The notes under the pieces were generated by a model, which saw only the letters and a list, made by a program, of their open reading frames with translations, ran no database searches and had not been told where the DNA came from. The position numbers were made by a program, and so were the translations under genes. A stretch of DNA of 64,000 bases from Tricholoma matsutake (taxonomy: Eukaryota > Basidiomycota > Agaricomycetes > Agaricales > Tricholomataceae), in contig AP026544.2 in the NCBI GenBank assembly GCA_026075535.2, positions 9,176,001-9,240,000 of the forward strand. Reading direction: 5' to 3'. Shown here in pieces: positions 41,665 through 52,784 of the stretch (position 1 is the stretch's first letter; every line of letters starts with the position of its first letter).

Positions 41665-42442
41665 GGGTCTTTTGTTTGGGGTCTCCTTCCTTCTTGTGTG
41701 TCAGGTGTTGTGAGACCGATGTTTTTGCCCTGATCCAGATATTTTGTCCATAAGCATATCATGGTGATCCCTTTGCCTTTATGATCCAAGAGATTGTCTT
41801 CGTTGATTGGGAGTACCCATATCTTGGTTCGTTGTACTCCTCTGTCAATGGTGTAGCCAGTTCGAATATTCCGATGATGGGTTCTCCTTGGATGTAGGTG
41901 ACTAGTAGTTCATTGTCTGCGATCCCTTGTTCGGGTGTCCCTTCCAGTTGTTCCATTGCCTGTTCCTTTGCCTGTTTGTGGTTTTCCAGTGCTGGGTTTT
42001 CCTTCCCAGTGTCTTCTTTGTCTTGTGGCCCAATGGGCTCCACATCTTGAAGAGTCGTGACTGCAATCTCTTCATCTTCCACTTCTTCGATTGTTGCTCT
42101 TCTTGTTTTGGTGGGTGTCTTGCCCCCTTCCCATTTAGTTTGGAGTGCCTCTCCCATTTCTTTTGCTTTAGCGGCAATTCTTTGGCATCGTGCTAGTCAT
42201 TCCTCACTTCCCAATTTCTTTTTGAGGGCAAGCTTCTCTAGTTCTTTAGCAGCTGTGTGGCGCCACGTAAGTTGCTCTTCTTCCTTTGCCTTCATCTTGA
42301 GGCCCATCTTTTCTTTTGCTTGGGCGACCATCCTTTGGGCCCATGCCTGTTTCTCCTCATTTGTCATTTCTTTGAAGGGCCTCCCTTCTTCTTTGACCGT
42401 TCTCCGGTGCCAAGCCAGATGTTTGTCATCGGGTTTCTCCAT
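41640..42442 (-). pseudogene. Gypsy B protease-RT linker and deletion junction
   Basis: Lysine/glutamate-rich, likely helical linker (MVAQAKEKMGLKMKAKEEEQ, ATIEEVEDEEIAVTTLQDVE), then ELLVTYIQGEPIIGIFELAT and LDELLPEQYREYQRIFE, which in relatives comes immediately before RT. After YQRIFE the sequence passes straight into IMEDNLVKSAIEALKTKG, upstream of the integrase. RT and RNase H (around 1.8-2 kb in relatives) are absent. Confidence 0.8.
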
Positions 42443-42508
42443 TCGTACCCTCCCAATGAGGGTTTTCCCTTTCCCAAATGAGAATTCTGGGTGGGTTCTG
42501 TTGGTCGT

Positions 42509-42925
42509 TCAGAATTGGAAGGTTCCAATTCTCCAGTCGATTACTGGATTGATTCTTCTGAGCCATGGCAGACCCAGGATGATTGATTCTTTCCCTAGTC
42601 CTGCAATGAGGAACGTTGTCGGGAACGATCTTCCATTGATTGTCAGGAATCCTTTGGCATAGTGGGAAATCTCCCCTTTCTTGTTCAGGGTTCCATCCAT
42701 GTTCTTGACCCTGATTGTCCTCTCCAGGGGGTGTAACTCAAATCCGCCGCTTTTTGTGAATTCGTGGCTCATGAATATTCCTCCTGCTCCTGAGTCGAGT
42801 AGGGCTTCGGTTTCGACGGCTTTCCCTCTGCCTGCTCCTAGCACTTTGACATCTAAATGCATAGATTGATTCTTCAAAGTAGCTAGCAGTACAGAGCAGA
42901 CAGAGAGTTCGGTGGTACCTGGCAT
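42509..42925 (-). CDS. Gypsy B aspartic protease
   Basis: VETEALLDSGAGGIFMSHEF contains the DSGA-like catalytic loop. KGFLTINGRSFPTTFLIAGL, ESIILGLPWLRRINPVIDWR and IGTFQF are the typical closing blocks. The 139-codon frame is intact, bounded by stops. In the living element it would be part of a Gag-Pol polyprotein. Confidence 0.85.
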   Translation of the reverse strand: MPGTTELSVCSVLLATLKNQSMHLDVKVLGAGRGKAVETEALLDSGAGGIFMSHEFTKSGGFELHPLERTIRVKNMDGTLNKKGEISHYAKGFLTINGRSFPTTFLIAGLGKESIILGLPWLRRINPVIDWRIGTFQF

Positions 42926-42942
42926 CGAGGCAGGCCACCTCT

Positions 42943-43898
42943 TTAAAAACCCTTGTCCCCAATTAAGGCGAGAGCTTTCTCCTTTCCTTCTTCGTCGAAT
43001 TCTTTCATGATCGCCCGGATCTTCGAGTAGGCTTCTTCACCTTTCTTCTTTGGGAATGACCGATTTTCGGCCCTCGTCTCCCCTTTCTTATGTTCGGTTG
43101 CTCTGTGTCCTGATTGGTGGCACACAAAGCATAATCCCTTCTTCATATGCTCGATCCTTTCTTGATTGGAGAGTCAGTTAATCTCAAGTGGACCTTCCTT
43201 TGATTTGGAGTTGGGCAGCTTCCTTGCTAAGGCCTCTTGTGCCTTCCCAGCTATGGCCCTTGCTCTTCTCCATTGTCCGTCATACTTGGAGGTGGCATTG
43301 ATCATCCCTTTTAACGTGGTGGGGATTGTTTCCATGTTAAAGACTCTCTCAAGGAGTCTTGGGTTCAGCCCATCCATGAAGAGCTCAATGAGGGTGGTGT
43401 CGTCATTGATTCCCGCCTTCTCTCGCAGGATTTGGAACTGCACTATGTAGTCCTCCAGGTCCTGTCCCTGCTTCAATGTTTTCATGTCTGTCCTGGCTCT
43501 GCCAGCTTTGTCAATCGGTGTGAACGCCATTTTGAGTGCCACTTCGAAGGTCGACCATGTTCCTAGGTCTTCCTTCTCTGCCCATGTCTGTGCCCAGGGC
43601 GCGGCGGTTCCTCCATTCATAAATGACAATGTGAAGATGATTTTCTTTTCATCGGTGTCATAGATTCCGTGGTTCACTCTCAAATAGAGTTTTACTTCTT
43701 GTAAGAACTTTGCAGTTCTCGTTCGGTCCCCTGTGAAGTCAGAGGGGGTTCAGATTCTAATCTCCTTGGTAGATGCGGTGGGTTCGGTAGACATGTTGGC
43801 GTTGTCATTGGATAGGGAGAATGGATCTCGTTCTGGGGTTTCTTCTTTATCGAAGGATCTAAAATCCTCTTCGTCGAGGTATTGGGGTTCTTCGTCAC
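42943..43898 (-). pseudogene. Gypsy B gag
   Basis: Retrotrans_gag core: YLRVNHGIYDTDEKKIIFTL, SFMNGGTAAPWAQTWAEK, LGTWSTFEVALKMAFTPIDK, DLEDYIVQFQILREKAGIN and LIELFMDGLNPRLLERVF. The end carries CFVCHQSGHRATEH, a knuckle whose last cysteine is histidine. Stops after PLEIN (about 43174) and before the core (about 43690) break the frame into three pieces. Confidence 0.85.
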
Positions 43899-44067
43899 TG
43901 GTTCTCCTTGAGATCCGGTTCCGAGTATCGTACTAGTCGACCCTGGTATCTATACCACGGGGTTCTTCCTGATGATGATGCTCCAGTTGGAGGTCTGTCT
44001 GGGCTTTGTCTGAAAGACATTGTGTCTGCACCTAGGTAGGTGGACTTTGTAGATCAGCTTGACCTTT

Positions 44068-44700
44068 TGTTAAGACTATAGGTCTCAACTCAGCCTAGTC
44101 TTCGTATGTTGCAGTTGGAGGCTTTCCAACTGTATCGGTTCTTGCAGTAAGAGGCTTTCTTACTGTATCCGGTTCTGTTCAGGACTTGGTGCTTCCTAAG
44201 TCGATACAGCTATCCATACTCAGAGGCTTTCTGAGTAGACTGTCGGTTTGTGTATCACAGTTGGACGCTTTCCAACTGTCGAGTTTGAGTTATCACAGCT
44301 AGGGGCTTCCTAAGCTGTCGAGTGTTCTGGTTGAGTCTAAGACCATTATTTGAATTAGGTCAAGCTAAGGAATACAGGCAGTATTATTGTAGCTTATATA
44401 TGGTTCAGAGAATGTCTATTGTCCAATCGGAATATGAGATCCTTGTCAAGTAAATATAGAAGGAACAATAGAACAGTAAGCCTCATGCCTAGCATGAGGA
44501 GTCCAATGTCATGGAGTGCTGCGGCGCAGCATGTCAAAGAACAATAGCAAATAACCCTCATGCCAAGCATGAGGCATCCGATGTCACGGATCTGATATCA
44601 GGGGTCCGATGTCAAGGAGTCCAATGTCATGGACTCCGATGTCATGGACCTCATGTCAAAGGGCTGTCATATCACAGCATGCATGGGAGTGGGTTCAGGT
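44068..44700 (-). repeat. 5' LTR of Gypsy B, truncated
   Basis: Matches 38668-39300 closely, then stops at GGGTTCAGGT, while the other LTR continues for about 95 bp. It has the same six-hairpin array (44112-44317); the fifth loop is altered (TTGGACGCTT). It has one more GTCCGATGTCATGGA unit. Confidence 0.9.
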
Positions 44701-44793
44701 TTGAATCAACAGACATTCATGAGGAAGGACATGTGGAAGGGACTTCAGGCAGTGCATGAATAAAATCAGCTGAAAAATCAATGAATACAAGGA

Positions 44794-46059
44794 TTATTTT
44801 TGTTTGGGGGTGACTTGCCCATGAGGTCCAGTAGTGTCCTGAGTGTCTTCCAGTCTTGACCAGTTCATCCCCATTGCTGTGCTACCACCAAAAGTGACCA
44901 TGGACACCCAAAAATTACTGTAAATGCAACATCTGGTATGCTGCACCCCATTTCTGCTGCATCTGTGCAGCAGATAATGTGGTATCATCCCAACATGAAC
45001 TCCTCCTAGCATTGCTGCTAGGCTTCCTCCAAAATTCCTGAGGAAAATGCATATACACAATTGCAAAGATGAGGTGGCAGAGCTTGTTGCCACATCTTCA
45101 CCCCAGTACTGCTGCTACTGCATGTGGCCTCAGAACCATAGTAACAGAGTCCCTTGAGGATCACACCAACCAGCATGGTGTCATTGAGAGCTGTCAGAAG
45201 GAAGTTGAGGACATCCAGGATGGCTGTTTTGGAGTTTACCAATTGCCATGTCAGGATGAGCAGATTGGTCACAACCAACATCAATACCCCAGAACAGTTG
45301 TTTGCCAAACCCAAGTGACTTCCAGATGTCATTGAAGGTGCTTGTGTCTGCTGTGGCAGTACATGTGACAAAGGGAATCTCTTGCCTTGTAAAGCTGCCC
45401 AGCTTCTACAGTTCATGATACTTTGGGCAAAATTCTTCACCCCACTCATCAATGCAATTTGTTTCATCAACAATGAGCACCTGCACCCACACACAAAATC
45501 AAGTGGTTGTCCACAATTTGATAAAGATGGCAGACAGTGCCATCTTGAAGGGGATGTAAACCATCTGAGCTTTCATGTGCACTTCTGCCCAGAGCCCTGC
45601 ACTCTTTGTATTATCTTCATTTATCAGAACAGCATGAATGCCTTTCTTCATTGCTTGCAAAACCTACAATTTGTAACTGTCAGTTGTCATCTGCTACAAT
45701 ATTTAAACAATGCACCTGATCACACTCGAGAGCCTTCAAAGGACTGATGATAATCACCATTCCACTTTGACCTCCCAGAACAGCAAGTCCTGACTCTTCC
45801 CATATCCAGTGCCAGCCAGAAATACACTATCATAGCCTTGTTGGATCCATGAGATAAGATGAACTTGCCAGTCAGCAGGCATAAACAACAGGTTGAGCTT
45901 TGAAACAGGTTCTGCAGATGTCTGTGCAAGGGTCAATTCTGGTGGCTTAATCCCCTGGAGGCATGTGGAAGCTGGTGCTTTGGGGCATCCCAGAGTATAC
46001 AAAGCTGGCACTGGTGGACCATGAAGCTTGTGAGATGTCTGAGGCTCAGGTGTTGACAT
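44794..46059 (-). pseudogene. RecQ-like DEAH helicase (broken)
   Basis: ATP-dependent 3'-5' DNA helicase family, multi-copy in agaricomycetes. From 46059: SWIQQGYDSVFLAGTGYGKS (Walker A), VIIISPLKALE-like motif Ia sequence, VQVLIVDETNCIDEWGEEFC (Walker B; DETN where DEAH is usual), then FVTCTATADTSTFNDIW (motif III), VYAFSSGILEEA, CTDAAEMGCSIPDV (motif V) and VVAQQWG (motif VI, where relatives have QRxGRAGR). Several stops lie in the C-terminal half, and the zinc/winged-helix parts are absent. The altered DEAH and motif VI residues confirm decay. Confidence 0.85.
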
Positions 46060-46545
46060 GAGAGCAGCTTAATGGAATAAAAACTCACATTTCAATTTGG
46101 TATCAGCTGCCATATCACATTCTTGGAGAGCATGACATGGCAAAGTAAATTCAAACCAAATCACTCATTTGAAATCCTGAATTGATCTGTAATGATTAAT
46201 AAAGAGTGGAGTATATTCAGATATAGGATAAGGCCCCTACACAGTTTGACACCAAACTGAACAAGACTTGATGAGCTGTGACTTCCCTGCTTGAAATTTG
46301 AATATTGGACCATGGCTGCACAAGTATCTTATATCCATAAGTTAAGTTAATATACAATCAAGAAGGGGTCAGAAAAAAAGTGGAAAGATGGGCTATCAGA
46401 TGAGCATCAACATGACAGAAGTTCTTGTTGTTTCTTGCTTCTTGGTACAAGCCCCTTCACAGATTGTTCTATGGCGATGGACACATGTGAGGAGGGGTGG
46501 GCAATGCCTCCGCCGAACACCATGACACCCACCCCATGCATACGA
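46060..46545. other. Non-coding interval with the left part of an H2-like element
   Basis: No gene. 46490-46545 ends CACCCACCCCATGCATACGA. Joined across Gypsy D to 59732 onward (AACGAGCAACTGCTTATAGG), it recreates the CACCCACCCC...GAGCAACTGCT module of H1/H2 elements. The left terminus of that element was not found. Confidence 0.4.
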
Positions 46546-47541
46546 TGATGATGCTCAACCCAGAAACTCAACCAAAACCAACAAAACTGGTCTTAGGAGA
46601 TATAACACGAGTCTGAGGAAGGTTGCGAGGTAGTACTGAATATCACCATGCTAACTGGAGGTTGGTAGATGTACTACAAAATGTTGCAAAGCAGTGCAAA
46701 GTCCTGCAAAACTGTACATAGTAGTATACAAAACATGACAAAGCATTTCGAAACAATATGAAGGAATTTAGTCGTGATCCAAAAGAATTTGAAAAGTCTC
46801 TAAATGGTTTTGAAGGGCTCATGAGATGATGACGATAGGTGGAAGCAGTGGAGAAGATGATGACAAAGCTGATGTATGATTGACGATAGTTTTGGGAGAC
46901 TAAGTAGAAAAACAACAAAGTTTGTGGAATACTGGAGAGTTTTGGACTAAGACTGAGCTAAGACTCAAGAGCAGAACTCTTAAGTTTGACGATATGCGAT
47001 TGAGGAAGATGATTTCTTGCTTTCTACCACAGTAAATACACCAAACTATATATGTTTCAGAGAAATAGTACTAAAAAGGTAAAAGGCCATGAGGCAAAAC
47101 ATGTGGTAAACATCAGGCAGTGAACAAGGTGTCAAAATCACGAAGTAAATGAGAAAATAATAAGAAGGAAACATGCAATATACATGATATATCAAATCTC
47201 CTTGTCTTGTTGTTCCAATAAATCATGAAGATGTCAAAAAGTGCCTCAATGCATGCTAAGGTGCTAGCCATTGTGTCTCCTCGTGTTTGTCATGGCAGAA
47301 ACACAATACATCAGTGTGTGGAATGCTGGGAACATGTGTTCGAGGTGTGGTACGATAAGAATATCGTGGCCAAAGTCGTTCAAAATGGTACAAAGTCTTT
47401 TGAAATGTTTTGAAGTGTTGTGTCATTGTTTTGTGCATTCATAGGCATTTGTAACCATTTGCAAAATTGTAAGATGTTGTGGGGGATTTGTCCCAGTGTG
47501 ATGTATTGTTTTCAGAGCTCAGCTGCAAGGTGGACCTATCA
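46546..47541 (-). repeat. 3' LTR of Gypsy D
   Basis: About 996 bp. On the - strand it starts TGATAGGTCCACC and ends GAGCATCATCA. 46659-47541 is nearly identical to 58858-59731. Confidence 0.85.
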
Positions 47542-47696
47542 TCCGCCCCCTTACTGAAATCCTGACTGTCCCAGTCAGCTGATTGGAGTCATGTGCCAAA
47601 TCTGTGATCATGTTGAAAAACTTATAAGGTGACTTGAAAATGTTGCTCTTTTCTCTCATCCTTGAGTTGTACTCATCTCTTACATCCTCCGATCAT

Positions 47697-48933
47697 GTCA
47701 CTACTCCTCAAATTTGAAAATGACATCCTTGAACATGTGAAGGCCATGCCCGAGGTTGGTAAGGCAGAAGATATCGACTTCAAAGTGTGGGGGCACAACT
47801 TTTGTGAGAAAATGGTGAGGGTCGACACATTTTCTGAGGTGCTTTTAGATGCTAATGACTGTTTGTAGTATGAATATGACAATCTTGTGGATGATGTTGA
47901 GGAGCCTCATTCGCAGGTGGTTCAAAAGATCATTGATGAGGTATTCGAGATGTATGCTCCTCTGGCGTGTCAGGAGTGGCTGCCATGGGGCACCAAGGTT
48001 TCATTGCAGGACCTAGGAGACGAGGTCAAATGAGAGGAGGAAGAGGCCAGAGCTGCAAAGGCGAAAGCTGAAGCTGAAGCAGCAGAGGCAAAAGCGCAGG
48101 CCAAGGTGGAAGCGGCAGAGGCAAGACATTGGGAGGAGGCAGAAGCAATTCAACGCGAGGCAGGGGCGGTGAAAGCTGTGAAGCTCGATGAATGACAGAA
48201 GGTGCCCAAGGCTACCCAAGTGACTCTCATTGCAGAGGTTCGAGCAAAAACCATATTGAAGGAGGACTTAAAGATGCAGAACTCCGCGTTGCAGGCTGAA
48301 AGCGAGGCAATTAGGCGATCAGAAGCTGGGGAGGAGGATGAGGAGATGAGGAGATAGACGATGACCCAGTTGGTGTACTGGGTAGCCAAAGGCAGCAGGC
48401 GATAGAGGATGATGATGAAGATGATGAAGACGATGGCGAGCAAGGAATTGCCGCTAAACAAATGAGATTCAAGGAGGAGGGACTTCTTGAGTTTGAAGGA
48501 CCAGTAAGTGCACAAATAATTTCGCAGAGATTTTGAAACTAACAAGACACAAGGGCACTATTGGGAGGGTGTTTTGAGGTGGGGGGTTCATAAAGTGAAG
48601 GGAAAGAAGGCTGTAGGGAGTCATGGGGGAAAGGTTTTGGAGCATCCAAAACCAGGTAAGTCACTATTTGATGTCTTTCAAAGTATTTGCCAACTTTTTG
48701 TAATATATAGTGCCTCAAATTTGAGTCGTTGGGCCATCGCTAGTGCTGGAGGCAGGGCCATTGAGGTCACAGGGACAGTCGAAGCAAGACTGGAAGGGGA
48801 AGGAGCACGAAATTTGAGAAGGCAACAAGGGAGTGTTGGGCTTAGAGCAGCACTGACAAATTATTTTGGAGGAGATGGCAAGGAAGAAGATGCAGCACTG
48901 TATGCTGTATCAAGAGATAGCGGCATTGGGTAG
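47697..48933 (+). pseudogene. Antisense ORF in the 3' region of Gypsy D
   Basis: On the strand opposite to D's own genes, an open region begins MSLLLKFENDILEHVKAMPE and continues DIDFKVWGHNFCEKMVRVDT and IIDEVFEMYAPLACQEWLPW. An Ala/Glu/Lys coiled-coil-like stretch (ARAAKAKAEAEAAEAKAQAK) and an acidic run with DEDDEDDGEQG follow, then, after a likely intron near 48505, WGVHKVKGKKAVGSHGGKVL and a C-terminal frame to 48933. Four or so stops interrupt it. It converges on the integrase C-terminus. The composition and retained blocks argue for a real protein; I cannot name it. Confidence 0.5.
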
Positions 48934-49199
48934 AATGTTGGATGGGGAGGAGTAAAATTTTGTTCTTTTTGTTTTTGCTATTTTCATATAATAAATTTGT
49001 GATTTGTTGAACTGGAAGCAAAAGATATAAGAAATAAGTAGAGTAAAAAGAAATATCCAAAAATTGTTCGAAATGAAATTCAATCCTGAGACTTGTCATT
49101 GTAAGTGTTCTGAGCAAATTGTAAGAGAAAATGAAAGGAAATGACATTACGAAATAAGGGAAAGGCTCAGTAAATCATCATGGCCAAAAAACCCTGTTG

Positions 49200-49895
49200 G
49201 AGGTTGTGTGACCATGCTATAATGCAATATTGTGACGGGTATGGTACACTAAAAGAAATCAAAGTCATAGGTAAGTAATTGTGAACCAAGAAAAGAGAAT
49301 AGTTAATTGTCTTCGGGGAGTGGAATGTCATCAGGAATATCTTCGTCGACGTCCGAAGTTTGTCAAAGTGTTTCGAGATGTGCTGAGTCAATGTCAAGGA
49401 AGTTTGGAGGGAGTGGAATTGATTTTCGAGCTAGGCAAGGAAGTAGATGAAAGGCAGCGATGGGGTGATGGAGTACTGATCCATCAAGTTCGCAAAGTCT
49501 GTAGGCTCCTCCATAATTTCAATCAATGACGATGAGTGGACCTAAGTATTGAGGTCACATTTTATGATTAAGGGACTTTTCGATCTGCATATTGCGAAGG
49601 AGTACTAAGTCACCTGTTGTGAAGTTGTAGTCATTGACAGTCTGCTGATGGACTTGCTTGAATCATTTTGCAGCTTCAAGCCATGCCAAAAAAACCTTTG
49701 AATAAAGGGTTTCGAGGTCGATCGAACATTTTTCCAAGGCGATAGCTCATCATGGCATAAGATTGGTTGTTGAAAGTATTGAATTCAGAGGGGGCTGCAA
49801 ATATGTAGCTTCAGAGATGTTGAGTGGAATGAGGGGATGGGATCCTGTCACTGCAAAGTAGGGTGAACAACCCATGCGTTTGTGAACTGTCACAT
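49200..49895 (-). pseudogene. Gypsy D integrase C-terminal part
   Basis: Continues the integrase cut by Gypsy C: TVHKRMGCSPYFAVTGSHPL, IPLNISEATYLQPP, AIALEKCSIDLETLYSKVFL, DYNFTTGDLVLLRNMQIEKS, LNHKM, a TGA, PQYLGPLIVIE. Four TGA codons (two adjacent) stand where relatives have arginine, and PRY has become PQY. Confidence 0.85.
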
Positions 49896-50072
49896 TGTTA
49901 GGGCGACACCCACTATCTGCTAGCTAAGACCGTGTGGGTTCTCCCTACAAGAAGGGGGCGGGATCCACGCGCATGATGGGGGAATTGATGGTTTTGATGC
50001 AAGGGGTTATTAATAGATGAGTTGGTTGAGAAAGGCCTTTCACACCAAAATTGTAGGTGGAATACCTAAGAG

Positions 50073-50755
50073 ATTAATTTTTCTGCAGGTTTTGCTGGAA
50101 ATTTCTTCCCCCTCATGCATGTATTGCATCCATCCACATATCCCAACACATACTTTGAAATTCCGGGCCACCAATAATTTCTCATTACTAATTCCAACGT
50201 CTTCCATCTCCCTGGGTGTCTGGCAGTCGGTGTATGATGATGTAACCAGATGATCTCCCTTTGCAAATCCTGATCCTTCAGTACATACACTTTTCCTCAA
50301 AACAACACCAACCCTTGTTCCTCAGCCCATTCATCTCCTTTAATATTACCTTTCTTCTCTCCCTTCAGAGCTTTCATGGCTTCCACTACTTCATCGTCCA
50401 TTTCTGAACATTGTCTAATTTTAGACAACATTTCCGTTTCTGAGATATCTATTAATAGATGCTCTTGACGCATAGTGCAAATGTGAAAGTATTCAGGTTT
50501 GAGTAAGGTAACATTTTTATTGTCCTCCTCCACCCCCCTTTTATGATCAATACGTCTGGATAAGGCATCTGCTTTCCTCATTAAGCTTCCCACCTTGTGG
50601 ACCAGGTGAAAATTGAAATGTGATAGGAATAGTGCCCAATGTGCTTGCTGGCGATCAAGCTTTTTAGTGGACATGAAGTATTGCAGATTTTGATGATCTG
50701 TCCAGATCTTGATCTGATGCCTACATCCCTCCAAATAATGCCTCCATGCCTCCAA
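50073..50755 (-). pseudogene. Gypsy C RNase H end and integrase zinc domain
   Basis: HQIKIWTDHQNLQYFMSTKK (RNase H, last D), LDRQQAHWALFLSHFNFHL and KADALSRRIDHKRG, then a spacer. The HHCC region follows: HHHTPTARHPGRWKTLELVM, RNYWWPGISKYVLGYVDGCN, TCMRGKKF. A stop follows GLVLF. The frame ends at the deletion junction at 50072. Confidence 0.85.
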
Positions 50756-50821
50756 TGCTCATATTATCCCCAACATCTCTTTGTCATGCACATCATAATT
50801 CCTCTCCACATCATTCAACCC

Positions 50822-51865
50822 TCAGGACAAATATGCACAAGGATGCCATTTGTCATCTTCGCACAGCATAGATAATACCGCTCCAGTAGCAAAGTCGGAT
50901 GCATCTGATTCCACTCGTAAAGGGCATGTGAAATCTACTGGGGCTAGTATTGGTCCCTCCACAAACTTTCTCTTCAACTCCTCAAACACTGTCTGCTGCT
51001 GCTCTCCCCACCTCCACACTGCTCCCTTTCGTGTAGGGTTATGTAAGGGGGCGGCAATTTTAGAAAAATTGTGCACAAAGCGACGATAATAATTTGCAAG
51101 TCCCAAGAAGGCTTGAACCTCCTTGACATGGGTGGGTGCAGGCCAATCTGTGGTCGCCTGTACCTTGATCGGATCCATTTTGATCCCGTCAGGGCCAATC
51201 AATAGTCCTAGGAACTCGATCTTGCTTGCCCCAAACACACACTTCTCTGGTTTCAAAAATAGATCATTCTCCGCTAACCTCCATAGCACCTCCTGCACTA
51301 TTGCCTCATGATTTTCTTCATCCTCTGTGAATATCAGAATGTTGTCAATAAATATTATTACCATGCCTTTGTCTATTACATCCTTGAAAATGTTGTTCAT
51401 CATATTTTGGAAAGTCGGGGGACTATTGGTCATCCCGAAAAACATGACAAGCAGCTCAAAGGATCCTCGACACATGGCAAATGCAGCCTTCCACTCATCT
51501 CCTTTCTTTATTTGTACACTATTGTATCCCCATCGTAAATCCAATTTTGTAAAGACCTTGGCTTTTCCCACCTTGTCAATTATTTCTGAGATCAATGGCA
51601 GGGGGTATGCGTTCTTCACTGTCCACTCATTCAGATACCTATAATTGGTACACATCCTCTTCCTTTGGTCTTTTTTAGGCATGAAGAATATTGGTGATGT
51701 CTGCGGTGATTTTGAAGGTCGTATATATCCTTTGCGCAATTGCTCCTTCAGGAATGCATCCACTTCTTCTTGTTCCAGCGGAGATAATGGATATACCTTT
51801 GACTTCTTCAGCACAAACCCTGGCTTCATCTCAATCACATGATCCCATGGCTTCCACACTGGCAT
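50822..51865 (-). pseudogene. Gypsy C reverse transcriptase with altered active site
   Basis: Nearly full RT: FVLKKSKVYPLSPLEQEEVD, YIRPSKSPQTSPIFFMPKKD, MCTNYRYLNEWTVKNAYPLP, KVFTKLDLRWGYNSVQIKKG (motif A, D present), FGMTNSPPTFQNMMNNIF and MVIIFIDNILIF, where YxDD is expected. The second aspartate is asparagine (AAC). PLRVESDASDFATGAVLSML starts RNase H. The 347-codon frame is open, so loss of the aspartate is the main visible lesion here. Confidence 0.92.
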
Positions 51866-52048
51866 TCACTCAGACTCCTTCTTCTGGAACACTGACAGAT
51901 ATTCATGATACACTTTTGGCACCCATTCCTCCACTGGCTTCTCCACCTTCACAATATTCTTGTCCCATGACTGTCCTCCACAAATTGCTCTAAAGGTTTG
52001 CTTTTGCTCTTCTTTCTCGATCATGATCAGAACTTCCCCATTTGGCAT

Positions 52049-52480
52049 TTACTCATCCTCCACTTCCTCCATCATAACAGAATACTTCCTCGGATGTTCT
52101 TTCTCTCTCTTTTTCCTTTTTTCCTTCTTCATCTTCCTCCCATACACATTACATTCCTTAGGACAACAAGTCATTTGTACTTTCCCAGTTTTCCAATCAA
52201 TTTCAGGATTATGCTTCCATAACCATGGACATCCTATTATTAGATTGGTTTTCCAAAGATCGCACACTTTGAATATGGCTTGCTCCTGATGCTCCTGATA
52301 CTTTAGTACCATAATCACCTCCTCCTTGATAGTTCCTCCATGATTGACTGTTCCGTCAATATTGTACACCATTATAGGTTGCGCCAGCTTGCATGTGCTA
52401 ATACTGTTTCCAGTAATTAAGGATCAATTAATGAATAATCCTGTAGCACCACTATCAAGCAATGCTTCCACATCAATCGC
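52049..52480 (-). pseudogene. Gypsy C protease
   Basis: DVEALLDSGATG (about 52470-52435) is an intact retropepsin active site, followed by a stop. VYNIDGTVNHGGTIKEEVIM, LWKTNLIIGCPWLWKHNPEI and DWKTGKVQMTCCP are the typical later blocks. A lysine/glutamate-rich linker ends at 52049. Confidence 0.8.
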
Positions 52481-52784
52481 TGCATGCATGTCCACTGTCT
52501 TCAGTCCCACAGTCAAGGTAATTTCAGGCTGTATTCATGCAGAGCAAATGAAGAATTTAGGGGTAGCACTTGGCAATTTCCTTGGTCATGTGATTCACAA
52601 CAGTTGTACTCCTCCTCGATTTCCTTTTCTGATTTACTCTGTGTTTCCTCGGATACTAATACATTGTAACGATTCTGGGTCACCAATGGGGAAACCTTCA
52701 CTGGGACTCTTCCACAAAATTCTTCTGCCTGCCTTCCTCCGGCTTCACTTCCTCAATTGTAGCTTCCCTAATCTTTCTTTTCTG

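Larger units (their letters stand above)
38668..44700 (-). mobile_element. Gypsy-type chromodomain retrotransposon B, RT deleted (6.0 kb)
   Basis: LTRs at 38668-39394 and 44068-44700 are near-identical. Order on the - strand: gag, knuckle, protease, linker, integrase, chromodomain, extra ORF. RT and RNase H are missing, so it can move only in trans. The 5' LTR (right) lacks about its first 95-115 bp, where sequence changes abruptly at 44700, and no target duplication can be seen. It sits inside Gypsy A pol. Confidence 0.92.

Noticed and set aside
44701..44793. Continuation of Gypsy A after Gypsy B
   Set aside because: The sequence does not encode the RT blocks expected after GFAWTENEQGSF; it leads into the RecQ-like remnant instead.
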